A DNA stretch of 64,000 nt from Anniella stebbinsi (taxonomy: Eukaryota > Chordata > Lepidosauria > Squamata > Anniellidae), in assembly GCA_029215795.1 (NCBI GenBank), contig JARDYH010000001.1:10038001-10102000 (forward strand). The letters are read 5' to 3'. Made by a program: the position numbers and the translations under genes. Under the pieces are notes generated by a model. That model was not told the origin of the DNA. It made no database searches and was given only the letters and a program-made list of their open reading frames with translations. Positions 19,601 to 30,648 of this stretch are shown here, piece by piece (positions within the stretch are counted from its first letter, which is position 1; each line of letters begins with the position of its first letter).

Positions 19601-21647
19601 GGACCAAAATCATAAGGCTGGAAAAGCTTTCCTGCATTTGAAATTTGTAATGGCTGTTATATATTGTGGGTAGGGAGTCTGAATGGGTAATTTAGCGTAC
19701 CAGGAGGCACATTTTGACAGACAGGCTACTGGAACTTTTCCCTTCTCTTCACACTAGGGCTGTGCACAAAATGGCAGATTGCTCTGGGTAGTCATTTGGA
19801 GGACCGCTGAGTTGTGGAGCCCCAGACTTTAGCCTTAAGATCTAGCTCCAGCTGAACCACTGCAACCAGTCTGGAAAAGAATAGGTAAAAAGAGAAAGGT
19901 CCTGTGGAAGAAGAAATATTCTATATGTTCACCAATGCCGAGTAGAGGTATGCTGATACTGACATATTGATTCAAAATTGCCAGCCAGATATTGGGCTGT
20001 TTGCATTGGATTTGGGGGGAGGGCTGTATTCTCCTTTTTTTGCGCACAGGACTGCACACCAAGCCAGGGAACATTGTGCATAGATTAAAATGTAGCTGGC
20101 AAATGCTATGGAACTCCGTAAGCGACTTTTGGAAATGCCCAAACAATTAAATCCCCGTCTTCTCTTCTTTCGGTTAGCGTTTTCCTTCTGTAGGGTAACG
20201 GCACTAATCAATTGTTAAAAGTGTGACTAGAAGAGATAAGAAAAGAGCAGGCACTCGAAGAGATGAAAATGAAAGGCTTCCTCCATGGCGCAATTCATTC
20301 TTGAGACAGCTTGGGGTTCATTTAGCAAGGCAATATCACACCCTGACATTGTATTCTAGCTTGAGAAAACATTTTTACCTTTGTGCTAGTGGTGATACGG
20401 CTCGATGTGAACTAATTTGGAACATGATTTAATTTTGCATCCCTGTTTTTTGGGGTTTTTTTTAAACCCCTCTAAATATCTGTGGTACATCAAACAAATT
20501 AGGAAATGAACCCAGTACTTTGCAGAAGCATCTAAAATTATTTCAGTTTCATTTTGTTTTGTACTGGGCACTCTGTTTTAAACAACGCCACGGCTGTTAT
20601 TTCAGCTCTTATTTTAATTGTGTCAAAATCTTGCTTTTTGTTGCTGGCTTGAGGATTGGGCAGGAGGGAGGGGGTGGATCAATGCACCCCTTAACTTAGC
20701 AGAGGTTGGATGGGTGCAGAGTGAGAATTTTCTTGCGCCTTCCCGGGTGCTCTGTGCAAAGGGAGGACAGTGGTGCTATAAGGTGGTGAGTCCTTTCCCA
20801 ACCTTTGGGTGCTAGCACCTCCTTGACCTCCTTGCTCTGTGGAGCCAGTCCTGAGCAAAGGGAGAAGGGTCATCGCTCAATATTACAGCTAGGGATGAGG
20901 GAGGAATTCATTTCGCCCATTGATTTTAATACAAACATAGCTAATTTTGCACTTTAGGTATCCGAATCAAAATTCACACTTTTCTTAATTTTGCAAAAAG
21001 GGGTCGCCATTCAAAAATGCATAATTATTTGTATTGTAGGTATGCAAACAGAAACTCAGTTACCCTTCACACTTCTCTGAATTTTGCAAAGGGATTTTCC
21101 ATTCAAAAATGCATACATTAGGGAAAAGTACACACAAAGATGCATGTATTTGTAAAAAGAAATGTTTGAGGATGCATAATATATTAGGAAAACTGCTTTC
21201 AAAAAAGGGCTGATTAGGCAAAATTGCAAACGATCAATGGAAGTTCTCCATTATTGGGAATATTGTAACCTTCTCTGGAAGGGGGCAGTGTTGCAGTTAG
21301 TTCATGGGAATTTTGGCCACGGCTAGATTTAGCATCTATGTAGCTTACAGTTGGTTTCCTGCAATTTCTTCCTATTATTCCCTTCCTCCCTCCCTCCCTC
21401 CCTTTCTCTCTCTCGCTCTCTCCTTCTACCATTTCTGAGAGCACATGGGTTTGCTCTCCCACTCCTGCCTGTAGACACAGGAACACAAAATAGGCTGAAC
21501 AAACTTCTTTTTGAAACTCTGCACTGTACCTGCATTGGGTATACAAGGCTGTTTGTGAGTAAACTGTTTTATTTCTTTCACTAGGATGTGGTCTCTTCTT
21601 TTGTGCTAAGACAGCCTGTGTGCAAGGGGGACTGGTAAACACTCATT
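19601..21647. other. No gene recognised
   Basis: Mostly unique DNA. Single ends of the TAGGGNTG transposon group appear near 19,757 (TAGGGCTGTGCAC) and 20,891 (TAGGGATGAGGG). The latter is followed by about 340 bp of TGCATA/TTTTGCA-rich sequence typical of degraded copies. A (CCCT)n/(CT)n tract lies at about 21,383-21,424. Confidence 0.4.
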
Positions 21648-21876
21648 GTCTGAATTCGGATGACACAATAAGCAACTGGGAGGGGGAAAATAATCATCAG
21701 TTGTATTGACTATTGTGTCATCCGAATGCTGCCATAGACAACTCTGCGTTGATCCTAATCCACACCACAGTTGATTATTTATTACCGTGTTGTTTGGGGA
21801 GTACCCCCTAGCTGAACAACTGTAAAGTTGATTATTACCACCCCACCACTGACTATCGTGTTGTCCGAATTCAGCC
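21648..21876 (-). mobile_element. GGCTCARTTCGG MITE, copy 2 (229 bp, inverted)
   Basis: Flanked by ATT on both sides (21,645-21,647 and 21,877-21,879). The ends are GTCTGAATTCGGATGACAC and GTTGTCCGAATTCAGCC. The interior matches the copy at 52,750 in reverse orientation (CACCACAGTTGATTATTTAT, GGGGAGTACCCCCTAG). Confidence 0.85.
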
Positions 21877-22101
21877 ATTCTGTTTTGCCATTTTGCTTTT
21901 TCTCCCCTAATTCACTTTCTAACAGGCGGCATTATCACTAAATAATCCCATCATCCAGTGTTCTGAATCACATGGAGAGTCTTCACAGATCCATCAGGCT
22001 CTCCTTTTCGGAAAATGATGGAAAAACACAACGAGGGGCGTGGGGCCAGCATGTTTCCTTGTCTGCGCATATCGGAATGCCAGAATACAGCTGATGATTA
22101 A

Positions 22102-22154
22102 GGCCTAGTTCTCAGTGAGGCCTAGTTCTCAATTAAAGCCTAGTTCTCAGTGAG
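22102..22154 (+). repeat. Short tandem repeat, three units of GCCTAGTTCTCA
   Basis: Three copies of GCCTAGTTCTCA spaced about 18 bp apart lie immediately before the CR1 3' end at 22,203. Confidence 0.7.
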
Positions 22155-22202
22155 GGAGTTCTGGACTGCACCACTTCCAGATTTAGGAGGATGTGTATAC
22201 TT

Positions 22203-22917
22203 ATACCATAGAATCATAGACTACTAGAGTTGGAAGGGGCCTATAAGGCCACCCAGCCCAACTCCCTGCACAATGCAGGAATCCACCTTAAAGCATGCCT
22301 GACCGATGGCTGTCTAGCTGCCTCTTGAATGCTTCTACTGTGGGAGAGCCCACCACCTCCCTAGGTCATTGGTTCCATCGTCGTACTGCTCTAACAGTCA
22401 GGACACTTTTCCTGATGTCCAGCTGGAATCTGGCTTCCTGTAACTTGAGCCCATTATTCTGCATCCTGCACTCTGGGATGATCGAGAAGAGATCCTGGCC
22501 TTCTTCTGCGTGACATGTATTTGAAGAGTGCTGTGACATGTATTTGAAGAGTGCTATCATGTCTCCCCTCAGTCTTCTTTTCTCCAGGCTAAACATGCCC
22601 AGTTCTTTCAGTTTCTCCTCATAGGGCTTCATTTCCAGACCCCAGGTCATCCTCGTTGCCCTCCCCTGAACCCCCTCCAGCTTGTCTACATCCTTATTGA
22701 AGTGTGGTGTCCAGAACTGGTCCCAGTACTCAAGATGAGGCCGAACCAGTGCCAAATAGAGGGGAACCACTACCTCGGTTGATTTGGAAGCTCTACTTCT
22801 CTTAATGCAGCCCACAATAGCATTTGCTTTTTTTGCAGCCACATCACACCGTTGGCTCATATTCAGCTTGCATACTACAACAATTCCAAGTTGGTTGGAA
22901 TGCTCCTCCAGACCCAA
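22203..22917 (-). mobile_element. CR1 LINE 3' end with reverse-transcriptase C-terminus
   Basis: The minus-strand frame at 22,366-22,917 (183 codons) carries the diagnostic CR1 blocks in order: YLALVRPHLEYWDQFW, then KLEGVQGRATRMTWGLE, then LGMFSLEKRRLRGDMIALFK, then FQLDIRKSVLTVRAVRRWNQ. The 3' UTR ends in a CCAACTCTAGTAGTCTATG-like terminus at 22,203-22,235, as CR1 elements do. A 23-bp tandem duplication (AGCACTCTTCAAATACATGTCAC twice on the minus strand) interrupts the segment after DMIALFKYM. The 5' end is truncated near 22,917. Confidence 0.95.
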
Positions 22918-23691
22918 ATATTATCTGTGCTTACCAGAAAAATGACACCAGCCTATCGAGCCTAGGATCTTTCTCCGTGACCCCTCAGTGCCTATGAGAA
23001 GGGCTCACCGCCTTCAGTCTGAAATAGCACAGCCAAGGCCCAGAATTACCATTACCATTACTCTGAGAACTAAACTAAAGTGGCAATATTCACTGGCACT
23101 TCAACAGCGTTAGCAGCACAACGATGGCAGCTGTATATGCTTCAGTCCTTGAGAGCCCAAGAAAGCTTACATTGTTGCTTTCTGCCCTGCCTAATGACAC
23201 AACAACCCGTGCCTGATAGGGTTCTATGCTCCTCAAGCGACTAGTTCGCAGGTTTAATGGCTCTCCTGGCCAAAAAGGAGGGGAACAAAACCACCACAGG
23301 CTGATGGCTTCATCTGTCAAGCCCATCTGTTCTACCACTTTGTCTTTCTCAGCATGCCTCAGAGAACTTGCATACAAATCAGACACCGGAAGCCTACACT
23401 CAGTCCACCGGAGACTATAAATGATCTCCGGGGAGCATACAGCAAACCAATCATCTCTGTGTTCCTTCCCTGCAAAGCAAATCTATCAGTGCCTATGCAG
23501 GGAGATCTCATTAATGGGAATGATGGCCTTTACAATGGCTTCTTTTTCTATTTGCTGCATTTTTATCCAAAGTTGGATCATCCCCTTTTATTGCATTAGG
23601 TGTGCAGCGTTAGGGGGGTTCAGAGGTAATTAAGGAGCGGGGAGAGGCTGTTATGTTTTCCTTGCATTTTTCCGCTAGGAAAATATATATA
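22918..23691. other. No gene recognised
   Basis: Unique-looking DNA. The minus-strand frame at 23,090-23,386 has no recognisable domain. Confidence 0.45.
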
Positions 23692-23990
23692 TAGGGATGG
23701 GCAATGTTCGAGATCACTAGAAGTCTCCAAATGTCGTTTGGAGACATTCCGTTCATCTTGTGCCTGATTCTTGTTCATCTTTGAGATCGCTGGTTGCTCT
23801 GTATGAGAAGGAAAATTTGTCCAAACCAAGCAGCAATCTATGCCCTAAATTTTCCTCCAAAGACTAAAACAGGGTTTTCAGTCTGCAGGGGAAATTTGCA
23901 CAAATAAGGACATTTGTGCAGCATCGAACTGGGAGATTTACATAAATTGAATGCAAGCACATGTCTGGCAAGTTACAAAAATGTTTGGCA
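23692..23990. mobile_element. Degraded TAGGGATG-end repeat
   Basis: It begins TAGGGATGGGCAATGTTCG. Its interior GGGGAAATTTGCACAAATAA recurs near 12,078-12,100. The right end is not identified. It probably belongs to the TAGGGNTGTGCA transposon group but is too diverged to be sure. Confidence 0.4.
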
Positions 23991-24119
23991 GACATATTAT
24001 TTTATTAAGGGCTTCGAACACAGCATGTGTACATCTTTTGCAAGCAAAAGCAAAATTCTCTTACATCCCTGTGGTGGTGGGAGAAATGATTTAACCCTAG
24101 TTCTGTATAGCCCCCATTG

Positions 24120-24245
24120 CTTATTTCAGCCTTCCCCAACCTGGTGCCCTCCAGATATTTTAGCCTAAGACTCCCAGAATTCCTGACCATTGGCTATGCT
24201 GGCTGGGGCTGATGGGAGATAACATCCAAAACATTCAGAATGGGA
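24120..24245. mobile_element. Short fold-back repeat (CCAACCTGGTGCCCTCCAGAT type)
   Basis: CCTTCCCCAACCTGGTGCC and CCCAGAATTCCTGACCATTG are typical of a short palindromic repeat. Related pieces occur at 30,198-30,378, 48,035-48,135, 52,321-52,440 and 54,185-54,290. The right arm is weak here. Confidence 0.55.
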
Positions 24246-24837
24246 AAAGCTGACTTGGGGCATAGCTGGCTGGAGAGTTCTGGGAGGGTTCCCCCCCCCC
24301 CCCATGTTCTAAAGATGTATCAGGTTGTGCCTGATGCAATGAAGTGTCGCATATTCCACAGCATGTTTTACTAAGAAGACTCGAGACCTGCTAAAGCTAG
24401 CCATGACTAGCCAACACCAGTCATAGTGAGGGCTCCCTCAGCTAGTCACAGATGAACCTAACAAAGTTCCACAAATTTAGGGAAATAACTCAGCTTATTC
24501 CCAATATAATTTCAAGCCTAGCTCAGAGTCTGTTGCACCCCTAATGGTGCCATTATGATTCCAATAGCATCTGGTCCCTCCCTAGTGATGGTGTGAAAAT
24601 CCACCTGGGCCCACAAGGGCAACAGATGCCCCCACATCTGGCCCTTTCGTGCCCTGATGGTTGCGCCTGGCATATTTTCACCCCATCAGTGGTTGCAGGA
24701 CAGCGGAAGGGTGTAAAGGGTTCTTTAATTTGGGGTGCAATTCTGTTGGGATGCTCTTAACCCTATGAGCCCGGGGGCTGATGGGCATCCTGTGCAGAGA
24801 GCTGTCTAGGGACTATAGGATTCCTCCCTTCACATTT

Positions 24838-24990
24838 TAAATTATGTGGTTTAATTTTATCATGTTTTGTGGTTTTTATCGTTCTTATTTTTTATTGCAC
24901 TGAAGTTTTATTATTTTAAATTGTTGTACACCATCTTGGTGGCTTCTTTAGCAATTAAGACAGTATATAAAAGGTAATGATAAATAGATA
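24838..24990 (+). mobile_element. L2-like LINE 3' UTR tail
   Basis: GTTGTACACCATCTTGGTGG followed by an AT-rich tail (AGGTAATGATAAATAGATAA) has the layout of the L2-like 3' ends at 55,990 and 58,690. No coding part remains. Confidence 0.45.
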
Positions 24991-27484
24991 AACGTAAGAA
25001 AACAGCCCTGCATAATCAAAGGGGGTTTGCAAAAAAAAACACCATGCATCTTGCCTTTGATAAACTGCACCGTTACTCATTAGGGAACATTAAAATGTAT
25101 ACACTTGCTTACAAACACCAATAAACTTTATTTCTAACTCCATTGTTGCTGGGGGGGGGGGGGGAAGTGTCTCTAAATTATGCCTGAAATCAGAATTATA
25201 TTTAAGAGTGCAAATGGAAACATTTCAACATCGGAACAGCTTTTCAAAATTATACCTTCTTGGGGCTCTCTAAATTTGGCTCCTTTCTTTGTGATGTGTC
25301 TAGGTTACGTCATTTTCATGCAAAGAGAGGAAGGGAAAGAATACAGTATAATGATCACTCCCTCCTTTGTGAAGTTGGGAACACTACCAGATTTAACTTT
25401 GTAACATGTCCGCTTTCCATTCGTAGCTACAGATTAATTGCCATGTATTTATGATGAACGTACTTTATTTGGCCTTGTTCTTTTGGAGCGCAGACAGAGC
25501 ATGGAGTCATGACTCCAACATCTCCACCTAGGGAAGTGAGCATATTTGGTCAGCTTGTTCAACTGATTCCACATGTCACCTCATCCAAAATTTAAGGGGA
25601 TTTTGGTAAGCTGATGTCTTGATTGACTTCAGTCTAAACCTGTGCCAAAGGTAACATTGTGGGGTCAATGTAGTTCAGAAAACAAGATGTGGTTTAATTT
25701 TGAGTAACAGGGACCTAGTGGACTAGGTGGACTAAACTTGTTCAGAATTGGCAAGAATAGACAAGGAGAAGAATTGCATTTTAAGTTCCAAAAATAGTAG
25801 CCTTCCTGGATCAGCCTAAAGATCGATCTAGTTCAGGGGCAGGAACCTTTTTCTTACCGAGGTCCCATTACATTGGTTAGAATCTGCAGACCTCTATATT
25901 CCAGAAAAGTGGGCATGGCCAGAATGCACACCCATCCATCCACAAAACATTGGCTTCACACCCTGATTCACTGAATTTAAATTCCCAAGTAAATATTCCC
26001 TTTTCCCACTCTTCTGTCACCCTTCTTGCCACCTTTTAGTGAAAGGTAAAGGATGGGGCAGAATTCTCTATGGTCCACATTTTTCATTCGACTAACTCAA
26101 TTCTCAATTCCTGTATTACTATGTGGATTGGAAGACTTTTATCCTTTGGATTATCCATTTCTCCAAATGTTGCGATCAGGAGTGTGGATGGGCATTTTAA
26201 AGATCCAGGGCCCAGTCTTCCATTGTTAGGTCAGGGTCTTCAGGTAAGCAAGATAGGAAGAGATCAGTACCATAGATAGTTGGACTGGAAAAAGGACAGG
26301 GTTGTTTGTATGTTGCTCCAATGAAGAGCACATCAAGACTGAGCCTTAAGTAGGAATTTGCCTACCTTTAGGCTGGTGACTGAGGCTTTGTCCTTAAAGG
26401 GGTCTGGCCTGTTTCAGCAGCTTCAAGCTAGGACAACATGAGAGTTTCTTTATGACCAGAATCTTCAAAGTATGAAGATCCAGATCCTCTGGATGCAGAT
26501 GAACCCTGGGATTTTTCTGGGGAACTAAGTCCTGGGGAATTGGAGCTATATAAGGCCTTTCTGTGACTGAATCCTCTTCCTAACTCCTCAATTCTAGAGC
26601 CTCCGTGGAGGACAAGGGGTTGGAATTATCTAAGGATGAGGCTTTGGAGTCCTGTTCCATGGCACCTAGGCAAAGAAGCATGGTTTGGGGAGGATGCTGA
26701 AATCTGGATAAAATGGCTCCACAGTACACATTTGAACCGCAGTTGGGAGCTACCCCAATGGTGATCTAGTGACCAGACAGATGCACCTGGAAGCTCTAAC
26801 AGGGCAATGCTTTGTTTAACTCCAGCATGGAGGAGGTGCATTTTCAGGGAGGACACATCAATCAAGAGGGAGGGGGAGGGATCAGACAAATTCATAGATG
26901 ACATGTTTATTAATCATGATAACTAAGTAGAACCTCCATGAAATGAGGCAGTGAACCTCTGGATACCAGACGCTTGAAACAAAACAAAAAAGCATTTGTT
27001 TTGCTGTTGCAAACAGAACGCTGGCCAACGTGTACCTATAGCCTGACCCAAGAAGGTTGTTCTTTTTCTTCTCCTGGGAATACTTTGATTTTTCCAAACG
27101 CCACACCAGCAGTTAAAATTAGAATCCCTTCCCTGGGAAAGCAGCACTGCTGAGTTTGTGCAGGAGGCTCAGCACCTCATCAGCACAAACAAAGTCCACG
27201 CAGCAGCAAAATGAGCCAGGAGTCGGTATTTTGGACACCTAGTCTGAGTCTTCTGACAGAGCCGCTCACAACTACGAAAAAAAAAAGCCATTTGGAAGAG
27301 TTATAGATAATTATTAATTGGTAGCAACCAGATGAATCTTGGAGACAAGCTGAGTAATCTCATTTGTTAAAAATAAAAATGTGTGCCACGTCGCTAGGGG
27401 AGAAATACATCGAACCAACAGAAGCCTGTTGATGGGAGGATAATCTACTTACTGTGTTGCAGTCTATCAAGCACAGAATACCAT
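24991..27484. other. No gene recognised
   Basis: Largely single-copy DNA with a poly-G run at about 25,150-25,164. GTTCAGGGGCAGGAACC near 25,832 hints at a dispersed repeat. Frames at 25,180-25,454 and 26,626-26,904 have no recognisable domain. Confidence 0.45.
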
Positions 27485-27500
27485 TAAGATCAAAAGTTTT

Positions 27501-27641
27501 TTTTGGAAGGAGGAGGAATGATTATGAGATGGTCTCGGAGGGGGGGGTGCACGGGGGGTAGTCGAGGGGGGTAGTTTGTTTTATAATATTGTTTTATATT
27601 ATGTGTATGTGTATGTTAAAAAAATTAAAAATAAAAATTTA
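27501..27641 (+). mobile_element. 5'-truncated L1-like insertion with 16-bp target duplication
   Basis: Perfect 16-bp direct repeats TAAGATCAAAAGTTTT (27,485-27,500 and 27,642-27,657) flank a 141-bp insert. The insert has three long G-runs in its first half and an A-rich 3' end (AAAAAATTAAAAATAAAAA). Long duplications plus an A-rich tail are signs of target-primed reverse transcription. A G-rich tract before the tail is a known feature of L1 3' UTRs. The insert is too short for protein evidence, so L1 is inferred. Confidence 0.75.
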
Positions 27642-27862
27642 TAAGATCAAAAGTTTTACTGAGGATGCAAAAGTAGCAGCAACTGCTCTTGTCTGTTGAC
27701 CTGCAACGTTGGTTCCTATCCTGTTTAGCTCTTATATTCCTGTTCCCTACAAAAATCCAAGCACAGCTATAGCGGGTGACGAGAGAGCGTCTTTTATAGC
27801 CACGTTTGCTATTTTCTTGTATACTGACCAATATTGTGAGATATTTTAGCATAGCACACCAT

Positions 27863-28182
27863 TAGGCTGACCATATGAAAAGGAGGACAGGGCTCATGTA
27901 ACTTTAACAGTTGTAGAGAAAAGGGAATTTCAGCCAGTGTCATTTGTATGCAATTAGTTCCTGGTGAAATTCCCTCTTCATCACAACAGTTAAAGGTGCA
28001 GGCACTATACTAGAGTGACCATATACAAAAGAAGGCAGGGCCCCTGCAACTTTAACTGTTGTGATGAAGAGGGAATTTCACCAGGAACTAATTGCATACA
28101 AATGACACTGGCTGAAATCCCCTTTTCTCTACAACTGTGAAAGTGACATGAGCCCTGTCCTCCTTTTCCGATGGTCACCCTA
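27863..28182 (+). mobile_element. TAGGSTGACC fold-back MITE, copy E (320 bp)
   Basis: A perfect 8-bp duplication CACACCAT (27,855-27,862 and 28,183-28,190). It has the same orientation and CATATGAAAAGGAGG tip as copy A, and the internal end-like TAGAGTGACCATATAC at about 28,012. Confidence 0.93.
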
Positions 28183-28235
28183 CACACCATCTCAACAATT
28201 AGACATTGATATTTCCTGTTTTCAGGCAGCTTTGG

Positions 28236-28280
28236 TGGGCTACAGCACAGTGGTTAGAGTGTTCAACCAGGACGACTGAA
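28236..28280 (+). mobile_element. Sauria-type tRNA-derived SINE, 5' part
   Basis: CTACAGCACAGTGGTTAGAG resembles the tRNA A-box head of squamate SINEs. The element continues at 28,640 after an L2 insertion. Confidence 0.6.
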
Positions 28281-28639
28281 ATTTATTTATTAGTTCATTT
28301 CTATACTGCCCAATAGCTGAAGCTCTCCAGGTGGCTCACAAAAATTAAAACCATAAGTGCAGCATAAAATGTAATAAAAAAACCACGATGCAAAAAGTGC
28401 AACTAGAATAAAACCGAGCAGCAATGCAGAGATGTACAATACAGTTTCAAAAGGCAGATTTGAAACAGCAGAGTTAAAAGACTAGCATAGTATGCTAAAA
28501 TACTGGGAAAATGAAAAGGTCTTGACTTGGCACCAGAAGGAGTACAATGTAGGTGCCAGGTGAACCTCTCTAGGGAGCTCATTCCACAGCTGGGGTGCCA
28601 CAGCAGAGAAGGCCCTGTTCCTGGTAGCTACAAGTGGTG
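28281..28639 (-). mobile_element. L2-like LINE 3' end inserted in a SINE
   Basis: On the minus strand the sequence reads GCTGTGGAATGAGCTCCC (encoding LWNELP) near 28,575. It passes through a 3' UTR with GAGCTTCAGCTATTGGGCAG to an (AAAT)n tail at 28,281. The same family occurs at 55,640-56,110 on the + strand. Confidence 0.75.
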
Positions 28640-28752
28640 TTTTGTGGGTTTGAACACCACTAGCAGCTCACTGGATGACCTCAGACCAGTCACCACCTCT
28701 CAGCCTAACTTACCTCATAAGGTAATTCTGAGGATAAAATGTGTGTTGGACA
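28640..28752 (+). mobile_element. Sauria-type tRNA-derived SINE, 3' part
   Basis: CAGCTCACTGGATGACCTCAG, then CTCAGCCTAACTTACCTCA and GAGGATAAAATGTG, form the body of the squamate SINE. It continues the head at 28,236-28,280. Confidence 0.65.
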
Positions 28753-28754
28753 GA

Positions 28755-29066
28755 AGGACCATGTTGCGGGATCGCCTTCTCTCATATAATCTGCCCCGCA
28801 CACTCAGGTCCTCTAGGAAGAATTTACTTCAATCAGCCAGAACTAGGCTGACCAGTGTTACCCAGAGGACCTTCTCTTTTGCTGCTCCCAGACTGTGGAA
28901 TGGCCTGCTGGAGGAGATTCGACAAATTCGCAGTCTTCTTGAATTTAAGAGAGCCATGAAGACTGATCTCTTCCAGCAGGCCTACCCAGTTGAATTTTAA
29001 GATAATTTTTAACAATGTATTAGTTTTATTTGTTTTAATGTTTTATCTATTTTATGGTCTTCGTAT
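28755..29066 (+). mobile_element. L2-like LINE C-terminal fragment, left part of a split copy
   Basis: The + frame to 29,000 encodes LRSSRKNLLQSARTRL, then RTFSFAAPRLWNGLLEEIRQ and FKRAMKTDLFQQAY before a stop. This is the typical L2 reverse-transcriptase C-terminus. The 3' UTR follows and is cut by a palindromic element at 29,067; the rest is at 29,932-30,040. Confidence 0.85.
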
Positions 29067-29923
29067 TAGGGATGTGTATTGTATCGTTAAAGTGTCTGAT
29101 AACGATATAAGGTCGTTATCGGACATCTTATTAACGATAACGATACGATAGGAAAACCTCTAATAAATACCCAATCTGATAATTTTCAGCCCGATTATAT
29201 CGGATTATCAGACTGCCATATAAATAAACCTATAACTTCTATATTTTTAAAGTTAGAGGCTTGAAACTTGGTCACAGTGCTTATGGGGTATGCCTAAGTA
29301 CGTGTATGAAATTTGAGATTGATCCCTCCAACCCTCGATTTTATATGAATTTATTAAAGATCGTTTAAATTCTGACAGGTCAGAATGACAGCTTGCCATG
29401 TGCGTTCGTTCAGACCTGTCAAAAAGTTGCAGGTTCTTTGATAAATTCATATAACATCAAGGGTTGGAGGGATTGATCTCAAATTTGATACACATGTGTA
29501 GCACATGTTGCTACACATATGTGCCAAATTTCAGATCACTCCCTCCACCCCTGTATTTTATATGAATTTTTGAAAGATCATGCAACTTTTGACCTGTCAG
29601 AACTTAAACATTCTTTAATAAATTCATATAAAATCGAGGGTTGGAGGGATCGATCTCAAATTTCATACACATACTTAGGCATACCCCATAAGCATTGTGA
29701 CCAACTTTCAAGACTGAAACTTTGAAAATATAGAAGTTATAGGCATTTTTTCTAAAAGGTTCAGCTCTATAGGGCACAATGGGGCTGCAAATTCAATACT
29801 GGATTTCCGATACTTATCATGAAGACGATATGATTAACCTATGATATTATCAGAGTCGATATTTTTTTGGTCCGAAATTCCAATAACGATAAAATACGAT
29901 ATTTTGGGGCTTGCACGTCCCTG
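29067..29923. mobile_element. Palindromic TAGGGATGTG hAT-type element (857 bp) nested in an L2
   Basis: The ends are TAGGGATGTGTATTG and CTTGCACGTCCCTG. The flanks CTTCGTAT (29,059-29,066) and TTTTGTAT (29,924-29,931) match at 6 of 8. The interior is a palindrome of palindromes: CATATAAAATCGAGGGTTGG appears inverted on the left (about 29,330-29,350) and direct on the right (about 29,625-29,643). A second pair lies between them, around 29,450 and 29,560. Similar peptides read from opposite strands are a consequence of this symmetry. Interrupted CGATAACG/CGTTATCG words sit near both ends. Confidence 0.8.
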
Positions 29924-29931
29924 TTTTGTAT

Positions 29932-29995
29932 TTATATTTATTGTTGTTCCCCACCTCGATCCAGAGGGAGAGGTGGGTTAGAAATAAATAAATAA

Positions 29996-30032
<37 letters not shown>

Positions 30033-30040
30033 ATTATTAT
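29932..30040 (+). mobile_element. L2-like LINE 3' UTR tail, right part of the split copy
   Basis: TTGTTCCCCACCTCGATCC, then the purine-rich box and AAATAAATAAATAAATTATT, end in (ATT)n at about 29,998-30,040. Together with 28,755-29,066 it forms one L2 3' end. Confidence 0.82.
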
Positions 30041-30125
30041 TGTGCTCTGAACTCCTCAGAGGAAGTGCAGGGTATAAACACCATCACTATAATGCCTGAG
30101 AGCCAAAATTCATATTACCACTAAT

Positions 30126-30186
30126 TGGGATACTAGGAACATAGGAAATTGCCTTTTACCAAGTCAGTACATTGACACATCTAGTT
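30126..30186 (-). mobile_element. tRNA-derived SINE fragment
   Basis: GGAACATAGGAAATTGCC followed by AAGTCAGTACATTG matches the left part of the inverted SINE at 62,985. Confidence 0.5.
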
Positions 30187-30197
30187 CAAGAATGCCT

Positions 30198-30378
30198 ACA
30201 CCAACTTTCCCCAAGGTTGTGCTCTACAGATGTCTTGGACTACAAGCTACATATTCCTCAGTCAGCATGGCCAATGTTCAGCAAACCACTGGGTTAAGCT
30301 GGCCCAATGTTCAGAGATGATGGGCATTATAATGCAAAACATCAGGATGGCATCAGGTTGGGGAAGACTGGTTTACAC
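30198..30378. mobile_element. Fold-back repeat (CCAACCTGATGCC type)
   Basis: AACTTTCCCCAAGGTTGTGC on the left pairs loosely with CATCAGGTTGGGGAAGACTG on the right. The middle contains CAGCATGGCCAATG and GCTGGCCCAATG as inverted words. Same family as 24,120. Confidence 0.6.
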
Positions 30379-30648
30379 TCCCTGGCATCAGCTGTCTGGG
30401 GTTTCAAAGAGGTGTCTTTACCAACCTGACCATGTGTCCTCCTGCTGTGGCTGGATCAGGCTCACGTTAAAGCATGTCAATCAACAGACAATGGTCAAAA
30501 GCACAGTTTTATCAGGCATGAGGGAGCAATCCAAAAGAGAGGTCTGAAAAGCAGCCAAGGTCAAAGCACAGATAAACAATCAGAAACCATACACAGTGCA
30601 AGAAGCAGGTCAAGCAGGTAGCCAAAGTTAGTAGCAAGGAGCTTTGAT

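Noticed and set aside
29253..29725. Two similar frames on opposite strands (LINSYKIEGWRD shared)
   Set aside because: The similarity is caused by the inverted arms of the 857-bp palindromic element, not by a protein family.
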